Shown: positions 16,176-24,570 of the stretch, one piece after another
How positions within the stretch are numbered: the stretch's first letter is position 1
Layout: the number at the start of each line of letters is the position of its first letter
NCBI RefSeq assembly: GCF_000527155.1
Contig: NZ_AZUQ01000001.1
Span: 2,353,615-2,417,614 of the forward strand
From: Haloglycomyces albus DSM 45210
GTDB lineage: Bacteria > Actinomycetota > Actinomycetes > Mycobacteriales > Micromonosporaceae
Direction: 5' to 3'
Length of the DNA stretch: 64,000 nt
Translations under genes and position numbers: made by a program
Notes under the pieces: generated by a model
Seen by the model: only the letters and a program-made list of their open reading frames with translations
Told to the model about the DNA's origin: nothing
Database searches by the model: none

Positions 16176-16451
16176 CCGTAATCGGGCGTCGACTCCGCCT
16201 CGAGGCTTGCACTGGGGCGTACTAGAATCGGGTATTGACCTGTGCGTGAGGCCGCTACGGCGGTCTCTACAATTAGTTGTGGTTATCCTTGAACGTACTG
16301 CGGTAGCGAGGATGGCTCACCCTGGAAACAGGACCTATCTCGTCTCTAGTTGCGCAGCGGCCCGAGCTGATTCACACTGGAAACAGGTGGGGAACGTTTG
16401 CAAACCTTATTAAAGCGTCGGCGTAGAGTAAACCACCGGAAGGACCCAATA
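16176..16451 (+). promoter_or_regulatory. Regulatory region ahead of pspA
   Basis: This gap has several palindromic pieces. CTGGAAACAGG occurs twice (16322-16332, 16377-16387; 55 bp apart), each an inverted repeat around GAAA. GTTTGCAAAC at 16396-16405 is a perfect 10-bp palindrome. GGGAAC (16390-16395) next to it resembles the GGAAC -35 of SigE-type promoters, but I do not find the matching GTT -10 at the right distance. GCCGCTACGGCGG near 16252 has CGC/GCG half-sites like ClgR boxes, but with a 4-bp rather than 5-bp centre. Confidence 0.4.
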
Positions 16452-17321
16452 ATGGCCAATCCGTTCGTTAAGGGCTGGAAGTATCTAATGGCGCTGTTCG
16501 GCGCGAAAATCGATGAACACGCCGACCCCAAGATTCAAATCCAGCAAGCCATTGAAGAGGCACAGAAGCAGCACCAGACCTTGGTCAGCCAGGCTGCCTC
16601 CGTATTGGGAAACCAGCGTCAGCTGGAGATGAAGCTGAACCGTCAGATGGAAGAGGTCGAGCGCCTCCAATCGCAGGCTCGCCAGGCGTTGGTCCTTGCC
16701 GACAAAGCCCGTGCCGACGGGGACGAGAGCAAAGCCCGCGAGTTCGAAAACACCGCTGAAGTGCTCGCCGGTCAATTGGTGTCCACCGAACAGTCGCTGG
16801 AAGACCTGAAGGTCATGCACGACCAGGCCCTTCAAGCGGCGGACCAGGCGAAGGAAGCGGTGGAGAACAACCAGAAGATGCTGCAGCAGAAGCTGCAGGA
16901 GCGCACCAAGCTCATGGGGCAGCTCGAACAGGCCAAAATGCAGGAGACGATCGCTTCGTCGTTGGAATCGATGTCCAGCACCGCCGGTGGTGGCAGCACG
17001 CCCGACTTCGGCGAGGTGCGCGACAAGATCGAATCGCGCTACTCCACGGCCATGGGGCGTGCCGAATTGGCGAGCAACAGTGTGGAAGGCCGCATGATGG
17101 AGGTCGAGAAGGCCTCCCAAGACATGGCGGGTGTCTCGCGACTCGATCAGATTCGTGCCTCCATGGAAGGCGACAAGCTCTCCGGTTCGGCCTCGGAATC
17201 GAAGGGGGCCGAAGAGAAGCCAGCGGCCGAGGGGAAGGACTCGTCGGTCACCAACGCTCGTTTGGCCGATATCCGCGCCTCGATGGACGACGGTGGAGAG
17301 GCCGACACCGCGAAAAGCTAG
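16452..17321 (+). CDS. pspA: PspA/IM30 family envelope-stress protein
   Basis: 289 residues from the ATG at 16452, with GGAAGGA upstream; the longer frame to 16398 starts in the leader. It begins [20 protein letters not shown], with amphipathic character, and continues with [16 protein letters not shown]. These match the mycobacterial 35-kDa antigen (Rv2744c) closely. Most of the protein is a long heptad-rich coiled coil (about residues 25-190) typical of PspA, which polymerises on damaged membranes. The C-terminal third carries (S)[10 protein letters not shown] and a related [13 protein letters not shown] repeat. It sits next to clgR, as in mycobacteria, implying shared envelope-stress control. 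A classical terminator follows. Confidence 0.95.
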   Translation: MANPFVKGWKYLMALFGAKIDEHADPKIQIQQAIEEAQKQHQTLVSQAASVLGNQRQLEMKLNRQMEEVERLQSQARQALVLADKARADGDESKAREFENTAEVLAGQLVSTEQSLEDLKVMHDQALQAADQAKEAVENNQKMLQQKLQERTKLMGQLEQAKMQETIASSLESMSSTAGGGSTPDFGEVRDKIESRYSTAMGRAELASNSVEGRMMEVEKASQDMAGVSRLDQIRASMEGDKLSGSASESKGAEEKPAAEGKDSSVTNARLADIRASMDDGGEADTAKS

Positions 17322-17383
17322 AGTCGGCGACACGGCTTGCCGACGTCAGCGTTTCCGCAGCGAGCCGTGGAACCGAGCCCGAC

Positions 17384-17412
17384 GGACCGGTGGGCCAAAC
17401 CGGTCCTTTTTT
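17384..17412 (+). terminator. Rho-independent terminator of pspA
   Basis: GGACCGGT (17384-17391), a 7-nt loop, ACCGGTCC (17399-17406), then six T residues (17407-17412). This is the only textbook hairpin plus U tract I found in the window. Confidence 0.9.
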
Positions 17413-17468
17413 CGTGTGCGGAACTCCCGTCTCAGCCGTGGGTAGGACGTCGTGACCGCCCCCTGCGG

Positions 17469-17474
17469 TACGCT
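17469..17474 (+). promoter_or_regulatory. Putative -10 TACGCT of the reductase-herA operon
   Basis: TACGCT is followed by 6 nt and GTG at 17481, with no ribosome site, suggesting a leaderless operon mRNA. The -35 is unclear. Confidence 0.45.
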
Positions 17475-17480
17475 GGCGTG

Positions 17481-18215
17481 GTGCACAAGCTACCTACCCT
17501 GAACCGGCTGGACGGGCTGACCGACGATGAACTGCGCGAGGCCTATCGACCCCCGAAGGAATCCTGGTTGCGGGTGAACTTCGTGTCGTCGGCCGACGGA
17601 GCCGCCACCCTCGACGGAGTCAGCGGCGGCCTGTCGGGACAGGAGGACAAGCGGGTTTTCAAGCTTCTACGCGCCGGCTGTGACGTCCTGCTGGCGGGAA
17701 TGGGAACCGTGTCGGCCGAGAACTACGGCCCCCTGTTGTTGAGTTCCGAGCGGCGGCAGTGGCGGCTCGCCCAAGGGAAACCCGAGTATCCCGTCATGGC
17801 GGTGGCGAGCGCTTCGGCAGGTTTGAGCCCGACGGCGTCGCTGATCACCGATGCCCCACGTACTCCGATCGTCGTCTGTGCCGCCGACGCACCGGCATCA
17901 CGCCTTTCCGCGCTCCGTGAGGTCTGCGACGTGATCGCCGTCGGTAGGGGCGCGATCGACTATCAGTCCGCGATCGCACACTTGCGTGAACGCGGACTGC
18001 GGCATGTCCTCAGCGAGGGTGGACCGCGCGTTTTCGGTGATCTTGTGGCCGCCGGACTGGTCGACGAGTTGGACGTCACCTATTCGCCCTTGTTGGTGGG
18101 CGCGGGGCCCGACCGGATAGCTGCGGGAACGCCCGCGAAGGCGACGAATTCCATGCGACTGGCCCACGCCCTGGAAGCCAACGGTAATTTGATCTGCCGA
18201 TATCTGTCACAATGA
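17481..18215 (+). CDS. RibD C-terminal-domain (pyrimidine reductase-like) protein
   Basis: 244 residues from the GTG at 17481; the open frame reaches back to 17337 but crosses the pspA terminator. It has a dihydrofolate-reductase-like fold of the RibD C-terminal family: VNFVSSADGAATLDGVSG near the start, VLLAGMGTVSAENYGPLL in the middle and HVLSEGGPRVFGDLVAAGLV, where the EGGP loop binds NADPH, in the last third. Such stand-alone proteins are annotated as pyrimidine reductase family members; the real substrate is unknown. Its stop overlaps the ATG of herA (ATGA), so it heads the end-resection operon. Confidence 0.85.
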   Translation: MHKLPTLNRLDGLTDDELREAYRPPKESWLRVNFVSSADGAATLDGVSGGLSGQEDKRVFKLLRAGCDVLLAGMGTVSAENYGPLLLSSERRQWRLAQGKPEYPVMAVASASAGLSPTASLITDAPRTPIVVCAADAPASRLSALREVCDVIAVGRGAIDYQSAIAHLRERGLRHVLSEGGPRVFGDLVAAGLVDELDVTYSPLLVGAGPDRIAAGTPAKATNSMRLAHALEANGNLICRYLSQ

Positions 18216-19930
18216 CGCTCATGAGTGAAGCCATCGGACGAGTACTGGGGACCGAGGACGCCACTCCGCTGTCGTTCTGGACAGCGGTGGAATCCACCGC
18301 TTACGCACAACTCGACGATGTGCTGATCACCGAACGCGAGGTACCCGAGGTGGGGACGGTGCGGATCTCCGGCGTGGTGACCGCGGTTCGCAGCCGTCAC
18401 GAAGGGGCCCAGTTCGACTCGGACGTGTTCGACATCAGTGAAGGGCATCTTCCCGCCCAGGTGCAGGAGGCCGCCGAAGTCACCGTGACTCGGGTGGAGC
18501 CGGAGATCTTCGTTCCGCCGCTTCCCGGAGCGGTCGTCTCCCGAGCGGCCGCCGACGACCGCGATCGGGCCCTGTACTTTGACGGGATGGAACATCGTGT
18601 GCCCCTGGGATTCTCACGCGACGGCCATCCGGTGTTTCTGAACGCCGACTTCCTCACCGGGAAACGCGGTGCCCACGTGTCGATTTCCGGCGTCAGCGGG
18701 GTGGCGACCAAAACCTCCTTCGCCACGTGGCTTCTGTACTCCCTGTTTCGTTCCAAGGCGCTCGAAGGGGAGGCGGCCAACACCAAGGCCCTCATATTCA
18801 ACGTCAAGGGAGAGGACCTTCTTCTCCTCGACCACCCCAACAGCAAATTGGACGACGCCACCGGTGAACAGTACCACCGTTTGGGCCTCACGCCCGGACC
18901 GTTTCCGTCCGTGCGGGTCGACGCTCCGCCCCGAATCGGGGACCCGAAGGGCGTCCCGGACGTGGCCTGCCGCTCCACAGGTGTGGCACCGCTGTACTGG
19001 AGTCTGGCGGAATTCTGCACCGAAGGACTCCTGCCTTTCGTATTCGCCGACGCGGACGACGACCGGCAGCAGTACACCATGGTGGTCAACCAGGTCACCG
19101 CCCGTCTGCGCAAAGAGGCACGCCCGAAGGACAACGGCGCGGTCGCTCTGGACGGAGAACTGCTGACCAGTTACGACCACCTGGTGGACTTCATCTGCGA
19201 GCGGCTCTCCGACGAAGCCGAACGCGGCCAATGGGCGGGAACGGCCGTCGGACTCGGAACGATCAGTGCGTTCATTCGACGTTTGGTCGCCAGCCGTCGT
19301 GACCTGTCGCGAATCGTGCGTGGCGACCTGTCTCCGCCCGCCGAAGACGAATCGCCCGCCCAAGTACGCGTGGTGGATCTGCACAATCTTCCCGACCGGG
19401 CCCAGCGATTCGTTGTCGGAGTGACGCTTCGCGCCGAATTCGAGCGAAAGGAAAAGTCCGGCACGGCTCGACCGCTGCAGTTCATCGTGCTCGACGAACT
19501 GAACAAGTACGCTCCACGGGACGGGTCCAGCCCCATCAAGGACCTTCTCCTCGACATCGCCGAACGTGGGCGCTCGCTGGGTATCGTTCTCATCGGTGCG
19601 CAACAGACGGCCTCGGAAGTGGAGCGGCGGGTGGCGGCCAACTCCGCCGTTCGCGTCGTGGGTCGTTTGGACGCCGCCGAAGCGACCCGACCCGAGTACG
19701 GATTCCTGACCCACGCGCAGCGGGGACGGGTGCTGATGGCGAAACCGGGAACCATGTTCGTGGCACAGCCGGAACTCCCCGTTCCCTTGGTGGTGGGATT
19801 CCCGTTCCCGTCCTGGGCGACTCGTCCGGAAGAAGCGGGCCCGCCACCGGCGGGTACCGGTGCGTCGGTGACCGCCGCCCGCGATCCCTTCGAACTGGCC
19901 GCTGACGATGACGACGACATTCCGTTCTAA
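18212..19930 (+). CDS. herA: HerA-like ATPase with SSB-type C-terminal tip
   Basis: 572 residues. The N-terminus looks like a HAS-barrel (IGRVLGTEDATPLSFWTAV, then VGTVRISGVVTAVRSRHEG). The ATPase core follows: a P-loop-like GVSGVATKTS at 160-169, a Walker B FIVLDELNKYAP near 426-436, and LIGAQQTASEVERRVAANSA near 455-475, the Q-rich motif of HerA/FtsK-type translocases. The P-loop lacks the usual Gly before Lys, so ATP binding should be checked. The last residues are DDDDDIPF, matching the SSB C-terminal tip. HerA is the hexameric DNA pump that works with NurA in archaeal end resection. The gene overlaps the upstream reductase and is followed 14 bases later by sbcD. Confidence 0.85.
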   Translation: MTLMSEAIGRVLGTEDATPLSFWTAVESTAYAQLDDVLITEREVPEVGTVRISGVVTAVRSRHEGAQFDSDVFDISEGHLPAQVQEAAEVTVTRVEPEIFVPPLPGAVVSRAAADDRDRALYFDGMEHRVPLGFSRDGHPVFLNADFLTGKRGAHVSISGVSGVATKTSFATWLLYSLFRSKALEGEAANTKALIFNVKGEDLLLLDHPNSKLDDATGEQYHRLGLTPGPFPSVRVDAPPRIGDPKGVPDVACRSTGVAPLYWSLAEFCTEGLLPFVFADADDDRQQYTMVVNQVTARLRKEARPKDNGAVALDGELLTSYDHLVDFICERLSDEAERGQWAGTAVGLGTISAFIRRLVASRRDLSRIVRGDLSPPAEDESPAQVRVVDLHNLPDRAQRFVVGVTLRAEFERKEKSGTARPLQFIVLDELNKYAPRDGSSPIKDLLLDIAERGRSLGIVLIGAQQTASEVERRVAANSAVRVVGRLDAAEATRPEYGFLTHAQRGRVLMAKPGTMFVAQPELPVPLVVGFPFPSWATRPEEAGPPPAGTGASVTAARDPFELAADDDDDIPF

Positions 19931-19944
19931 GAGGGAAGGCTGAC

Positions 19945-21102
19945 ATGCGGATACTGCACACGTCCGATTGGCATGTGGGAGTGAGTTTGAAGGGGCGTGC
20001 GCGTCTCGACGAACAGCGGCGAGTCTTCAGCGAGATCGTCGACGTCGCACGGGAGAAAAAACCCGACCTTGTCATCGTGGCCGGTGACCTGTACGATTCC
20101 GCCTCTCCCTCGTCGGCGGCGCAGAAGGTGCTGACCTCCGCGCTGTCGGCACTGCGCTCGACGGGAGCCGAAGTCGTCGCCGTGGCGGGCAACCACGATA
20201 ACGGACCGGGGCTGGAGGCCCTGCGAACGTGGGCCCATGCGGCGGGGATCCATCTGCGTGGCCGTATCACCAGTGCCGACGACCACATCATTGCCTCGCA
20301 GACCGCGAGCGGGGAAGAGTGGGTGCTGGCCGCCTTGCCGTTCGTTTCGCAACGGTACGCCGTGCGGGCGGCGGAAATGTTCGAACTGTCGGCGGCGGAA
20401 ACGGAATCGGGATACGCCGATCACCTACGGCGTCTAGTCGTCCGCCTGTCACAGTCGTTCCGTGACGACGCGGTGAATCTCTTTACCGGACACCTCACCG
20501 TCGTCGGCGGTACGACCGGCGGCGGCGAACGTGAAGTACACACCGTAGCCGACTATGCGGTGCCCGCCTCCATTTTTCCCAGCTCTACGTCCTATGTGGC
20601 ATTGGGGCACCTGCACAAGGCACAGACGATATCCGGGCCGTGTCCGATTCGGTATTCGGGCGGACCGGTCATGGTGAACTTCGGGGAGGAAAGCTACCGC
20701 CCGTCCGTTTCGATCGTCGATGTCACCGCCGATACGCCCGCCAAAGTGGAAACGGTCGACATCGACGCCGCCGTGCCCTTCCAAACCGTGCGGGGAACGG
20801 TCGATAAGTTGCGGGAGGCCACGGTTGACGATAAGGCCTTCCTGCGAGTGTTCGTAGAGGAGCCCGCTCGAGCCGGTCTGCGCGGAGAGGTCGCCGAACT
20901 GTTCCCCGACGCCGCCCAGGTCCACATTCAGCCTCCGGTAACGGGAACCGACGAACCGCCCGCCTCCCGTCGACTCGGACGTAGTCCCGCCGAGCTGTTC
21001 AGCACCTACCTCGACGAAAGCGGGCACGATGATCCGGCGGTACTGGAGTTGTTCAACGAACTCTACGCCGACGCCCAGACCAACCCGGGAGAGGACGACT
21101 GA
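19945..21102 (+). CDS. sbcD: SbcD/Mre11-type DNA double-strand-break nuclease
   Basis: 385 residues. All phosphoesterase motifs are visible: D8 and H10 in HTSDWHVG, D48 in VIVAGDLYDS, N83-H84 in VAGNHDNG, a His in LFTGHLTV and GHLHKAQ. The two-metal centre cuts DNA ends and hairpins in complex with SbcC. The C-terminal capping region is of normal length. An AGGGAAGG ribosome site precedes the ATG. The stop overlaps sbcC by one base (TGATG). In this operon it corresponds to archaeal mre11. Confidence 0.95.
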   Translation: MRILHTSDWHVGVSLKGRARLDEQRRVFSEIVDVAREKKPDLVIVAGDLYDSASPSSAAQKVLTSALSALRSTGAEVVAVAGNHDNGPGLEALRTWAHAAGIHLRGRITSADDHIIASQTASGEEWVLAALPFVSQRYAVRAAEMFELSAAETESGYADHLRRLVVRLSQSFRDDAVNLFTGHLTVVGGTTGGGEREVHTVADYAVPASIFPSSTSYVALGHLHKAQTISGPCPIRYSGGPVMVNFGEESYRPSVSIVDVTADTPAKVETVDIDAAVPFQTVRGTVDKLREATVDDKAFLRVFVEEPARAGLRGEVAELFPDAAQVHIQPPVTGTDEPPASRRLGRSPAELFSTYLDESGHDDPAVLELFNELYADAQTNPGEDD

Positions 21103-23531
21103 TGCGACCCATCCGTTTGGATCTCAACGGTTTCGGTTCCTACGCCGACACCACGACGCTCGACTTCAGCGACGTCGAATTCTTCGCCCTCACCGGACCG
21201 ACAGGAGCGGGAAAATCCACCGTTCTGGACAGCATCTGCTTCGCCCTTTATGGACGGACTCCCCGACTGAAAGGCAAACTCGACTTCACCATCGCACCGT
21301 CGGCGACCGAAGGGAGCGTACGGTTCGTATTCGCCGCAGGGGCCAACCGTTACGTTCTCACCCGCACCCTTCGGCGCTCCAAACAAGGGCAAGTGAAGAC
21401 CCAGAACGCGGGCATCGAACGTCTGCCCGCCGATGTCGACGTCACCGACGCGAACGAACTCACCTCCGGCCTGGGCACCCCGCTGGCCACGGGGGCCAAT
21501 AAGGTGAACACCGTGGTGGAAAAGATCATCGGTCTGCCGTTCGAGCAGTTCACCAAATCGGTGCTGCTGCCGCAGGGCGAGTTCGCTCAGTTTCTCCACG
21601 CCACCGCCGCCGAACGACGTAACATCCTGGAAAACCTCCTCGGACACGGTGTCTACGCTGACATTCAACGCAAAGCCGCCGCGCGACGCGATCACGCCGA
21701 TACGACTCGTAAAACTCTCGACGCTCAGCTGGCCAAGATACCCACCGTCGGCGACGCCGACCTCTCCCACGCGGAAGGAAAGGTCACCGAACTCGACGAC
21801 CTCTCCCACACCGTTCGACAACGTGCCGAGGAACTCGACAACCTCACCACGACGGTCACCAACCTGCGTGAGCGGCTCACGGCCCTGGACGCGGATCTCT
21901 CCCACCTGACCTACGTCAAACGTCCTCACGGACTGGACGACCTGACCGAACGATTCAACGACGCGGCGGAAAAGGTCGCGGCCAAAGCCGCCGATGTGGA
22001 AAACGCCGAGGCCGACGACGAACGCCTCCGTGAGGAGCTGGCCGGGCTCAATCTCGCCGTCATCACCCGCCGCATCGACGCCTGGCACCAGCTGCACGAA
22101 TGCGAAAACAATATCAACCTGGGCACCGAAATGGTCGATGCGCTCAAGGGTGAAATCTCCGAACAGCGCGAACTGGTCGACGCTGCCCGCGAAGAGGTCG
22201 ACGTCCAGACGCAGCAGGTTGAACAGGCCCGCCTGGTCGACTTCGCGGGAAGTCTCCGTGATCAACTCGCGGAAGGATACCCGTGCCCCGTTTGCGATCA
22301 GGAAGTCGACCGCCTACCCAAACGCGACATCAACCACGCCCTCCATGACGCCCAGCAGGCAGTCGGCCTGGCCAAACAGGAACTCGAAGACGCCGAGAAG
22401 AACCTACAGAGCAATGAATCCAAGCTCATCACCTATGAAACCCGGCTGAACGAGCGACTGGCGGAACAAAAACGCCTCAAACGCAAACTCGCCGAAGCGC
22501 CCGACCTCGCACAATTGCAAGAGCAACAGGAACGCGCCGAAGCCGCAGACAGCCGACTGAAAGCCAGTTCCACGACGCTCGCAACGGCCCGTAAAGCCCT
22601 CCGCGCCGCACAAAAACGCCGCGACACGATCGAAAACGAGCATCAAAACGCGTGGCACGACTTCCGTCACGCCCGCGATCAAGTGGCGGGACTCAACCCG
22701 CCGGTCGCCCCCGACGACCTCCACACGGCCTGGGGCGAATTGGTCGACTGGGCGAAAGCACGCCACGCCGACACCCGGGCGGCACGGGACGAGGTCCAAC
22801 GCGAGCTGGCGGCGTCCGACGACCGTGCCGGAGCTCTGCGGCGCGATATGGCCGGAGCGCTCGCGGAAGTGGGAGTGAAGGCCCCGACCGGCGGGACGGG
22901 GACCGATTACATCACCGCGCATCTGGAGGCGACCAAGGACGCACGTTTCCGCCTCGACGGACTGCGGGAATCGCGGCAGCGCCGGGTGGACTTGGAGTCG
23001 GAGATCGGTCGGCATGTCCGCGAATGGGAAGTGGCCAAGGCCCTGGCCGATCACTTGAAGGCCAATCGCTTTACCGGGTGGCTGCTCAGCGAGGCCCTCG
23101 ATGAGCTGGTGCTGGGTGCGTCGCAGACGTTGAATCGCATCAGTAACGGGCAGTACGATCTGGTGCGGCGCGACAACGAATTCTGGGTCATCGACCACCA
23201 TGACGCGGATTTGGCGCGACCGGTACGGTCGCTTTCCGGCGGTGAGACGTTCGCGGCTTCGCTGTCGCTCGCTCTGGCCCTGTCGGATCAGTTGGCGGCC
23301 ATGGCTTCCGGCGGAACGGCCCTGGAATCGATCCTTCTCGACGAGGGATTCGGCACCCTGGACCCCGACAGTCTCGACGCCGTGGCGACCACTCTGGAAG
23401 CTTTGACCACCGATTCGAACCGCATGGTCGGGGTCGTGACTCACGTGGCGGACCTGGCCAATCGAGTACCGGTACGCTACGAGGTCACTAAGGGCGTACG
23501 CGGTTCACGAGTCGAGAAGCTGGTGAACTGA
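21102..23531 (+). CDS. sbcC: SbcC/Rad50-type SMC ATPase
   Basis: 809 residues, shorter than E. coli SbcC (about 1050) and nearer to archaeal Rad50. Walker A GPTGAGKST is at 32-40. The zinc-hook CPVC is at 395-398, at the middle of two charged coiled-coil arms. The ABC signature is RSLSGGETFAAS and the Walker B LDEGFGTLD is near the C-terminus. The protein binds DNA ends as a dimer and controls SbcD. The two halves of coiled coil are short, implying short arms. It overlaps sbcD at the start and nurA at the end by one base each, indicating tight coupling. Confidence 0.95.
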   Translation: MRPIRLDLNGFGSYADTTTLDFSDVEFFALTGPTGAGKSTVLDSICFALYGRTPRLKGKLDFTIAPSATEGSVRFVFAAGANRYVLTRTLRRSKQGQVKTQNAGIERLPADVDVTDANELTSGLGTPLATGANKVNTVVEKIIGLPFEQFTKSVLLPQGEFAQFLHATAAERRNILENLLGHGVYADIQRKAAARRDHADTTRKTLDAQLAKIPTVGDADLSHAEGKVTELDDLSHTVRQRAEELDNLTTTVTNLRERLTALDADLSHLTYVKRPHGLDDLTERFNDAAEKVAAKAADVENAEADDERLREELAGLNLAVITRRIDAWHQLHECENNINLGTEMVDALKGEISEQRELVDAAREEVDVQTQQVEQARLVDFAGSLRDQLAEGYPCPVCDQEVDRLPKRDINHALHDAQQAVGLAKQELEDAEKNLQSNESKLITYETRLNERLAEQKRLKRKLAEAPDLAQLQEQQERAEAADSRLKASSTTLATARKALRAAQKRRDTIENEHQNAWHDFRHARDQVAGLNPPVAPDDLHTAWGELVDWAKARHADTRAARDEVQRELAASDDRAGALRRDMAGALAEVGVKAPTGGTGTDYITAHLEATKDARFRLDGLRESRQRRVDLESEIGRHVREWEVAKALADHLKANRFTGWLLSEALDELVLGASQTLNRISNGQYDLVRRDNEFWVIDHHDADLARPVRSLSGGETFAASLSLALALSDQLAAMASGGTALESILLDEGFGTLDPDSLDAVATTLEALTTDSNRMVGVVTHVADLANRVPVRYEVTKGVRGSRVEKLVN

Positions 23532-24436
23532 TGCGGATCACCGTAGACGCGTGGGACCCTTCCTTCGCCGACGGTTCCGAGTCGCCGGGAGCGGCCGGTG
23601 CGGCGGAATTGGAGGTCAATGTCGAACGTCCGGGTGCGGACTGGGCACCGATCACTCCCACCGCGCCGGGGCCGAACCGAGTGGCCGTCGTCGACGGGGT
23701 GCGACGTCTCGACGCCCGGGTGGAACTGTCCGACTCGGAGGGACGGTGGCCCGGGCTGTGCGTGTCCTGGGCGGCGGGGCTGGTAACCTGCGACTTCGCG
23801 GCCGCCCACTCAGAGGTGTCGACCACTCGGGTTCAACGCGGGCTGTTCAGTCCGGTTGATCCGGAGCGGGAACTGGGACCGTATCCGTATTTCCCCATCA
23901 AAAGCGACGACACCGCCGAGTTGATCGCGGCCTCGCAGAACGCGATGTCCGCTCTGGAAGCGGAGATCGCCCTCAACGCGGAAGAAACGGATCTGGCCGT
24001 ATTGGACGGAACCCTGCGGGGACGGCGGCACGCGGACAGAGCGATCGGATACATTAAAAGTCATCAGCGTTCCTATTTGCCCGCCGACCTCAATCCGATC
24101 GTGGAACAACTTCAACCGGCACAACGCACTCCGGTCTTCCAATTGACCACCACCTGGCCACGCTACTGCGCCTATTTGCGCCTGCCCGGAGTAACGCCCT
24201 ACGGGTGGAACGGCATTGCCCGGCTGGAGGCGGCCGACCACGGTCAGGCCGACGATGCGGCGGAGGCGATCCGACTGGTGAACTCCGCTGCCGCCGTTCT
24301 GCCTCGGCTCGCCTCTTCCAGCCATAAGGATCCGCGTGCGCCGCAGAACCTCACTCCCATCGCGGGTCTGGAACGGCGCTTGAAACATCTCATGGGAGAT
24401 CCGCGAATCCTGTTGCGCACCATTCGGCGTGCGTGA
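23531..24436 (+). CDS. nurA: NurA-like nuclease
   Basis: 301 residues. Weak sequence identity is expected in this family, but the motif order fits NurA. D55 is in VAVVDGVRR, near the N-terminus. D159 is in LAVLDGTLRG. A Lys (K176) is in AIGYIKSHQRSYL, and a later segment (YCAYLRLPG, YGWNGIARLEAAD) resembles the C-terminal strand motif. NurA is a manganese-dependent 5'-3' nuclease threaded by HerA. The placement directly after sbcC, with a one-base overlap, in a herA operon strongly supports the assignment. It was assigned by motifs and context, not by a search. Confidence 0.78.
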   Translation: MRITVDAWDPSFADGSESPGAAGAAELEVNVERPGADWAPITPTAPGPNRVAVVDGVRRLDARVELSDSEGRWPGLCVSWAAGLVTCDFAAAHSEVSTTRVQRGLFSPVDPERELGPYPYFPIKSDDTAELIAASQNAMSALEAEIALNAEETDLAVLDGTLRGRRHADRAIGYIKSHQRSYLPADLNPIVEQLQPAQRTPVFQLTTTWPRYCAYLRLPGVTPYGWNGIARLEAADHGQADDAAEAIRLVNSAAAVLPRLASSSHKDPRAPQNLTPIAGLERRLKHLMGDPRILLRTIRRA

Positions 24437-24570
24437 CATTTTTGTTATAAATAAGCGTTCGAACCGCAACCATCCTTGGTATCTCAGACGTCTAGCCACA
24501 TAGAACAACCGTCGACGTCCCCTCGCGTTTCCGCGGCTGGGCGTTCTATTCATTACCGAGGAGATTTTTC

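Noticed and set aside
21063-22265. Minus-strand frame over sbcC
   Set aside because: Antisense shadow; the sense gene is unambiguous.
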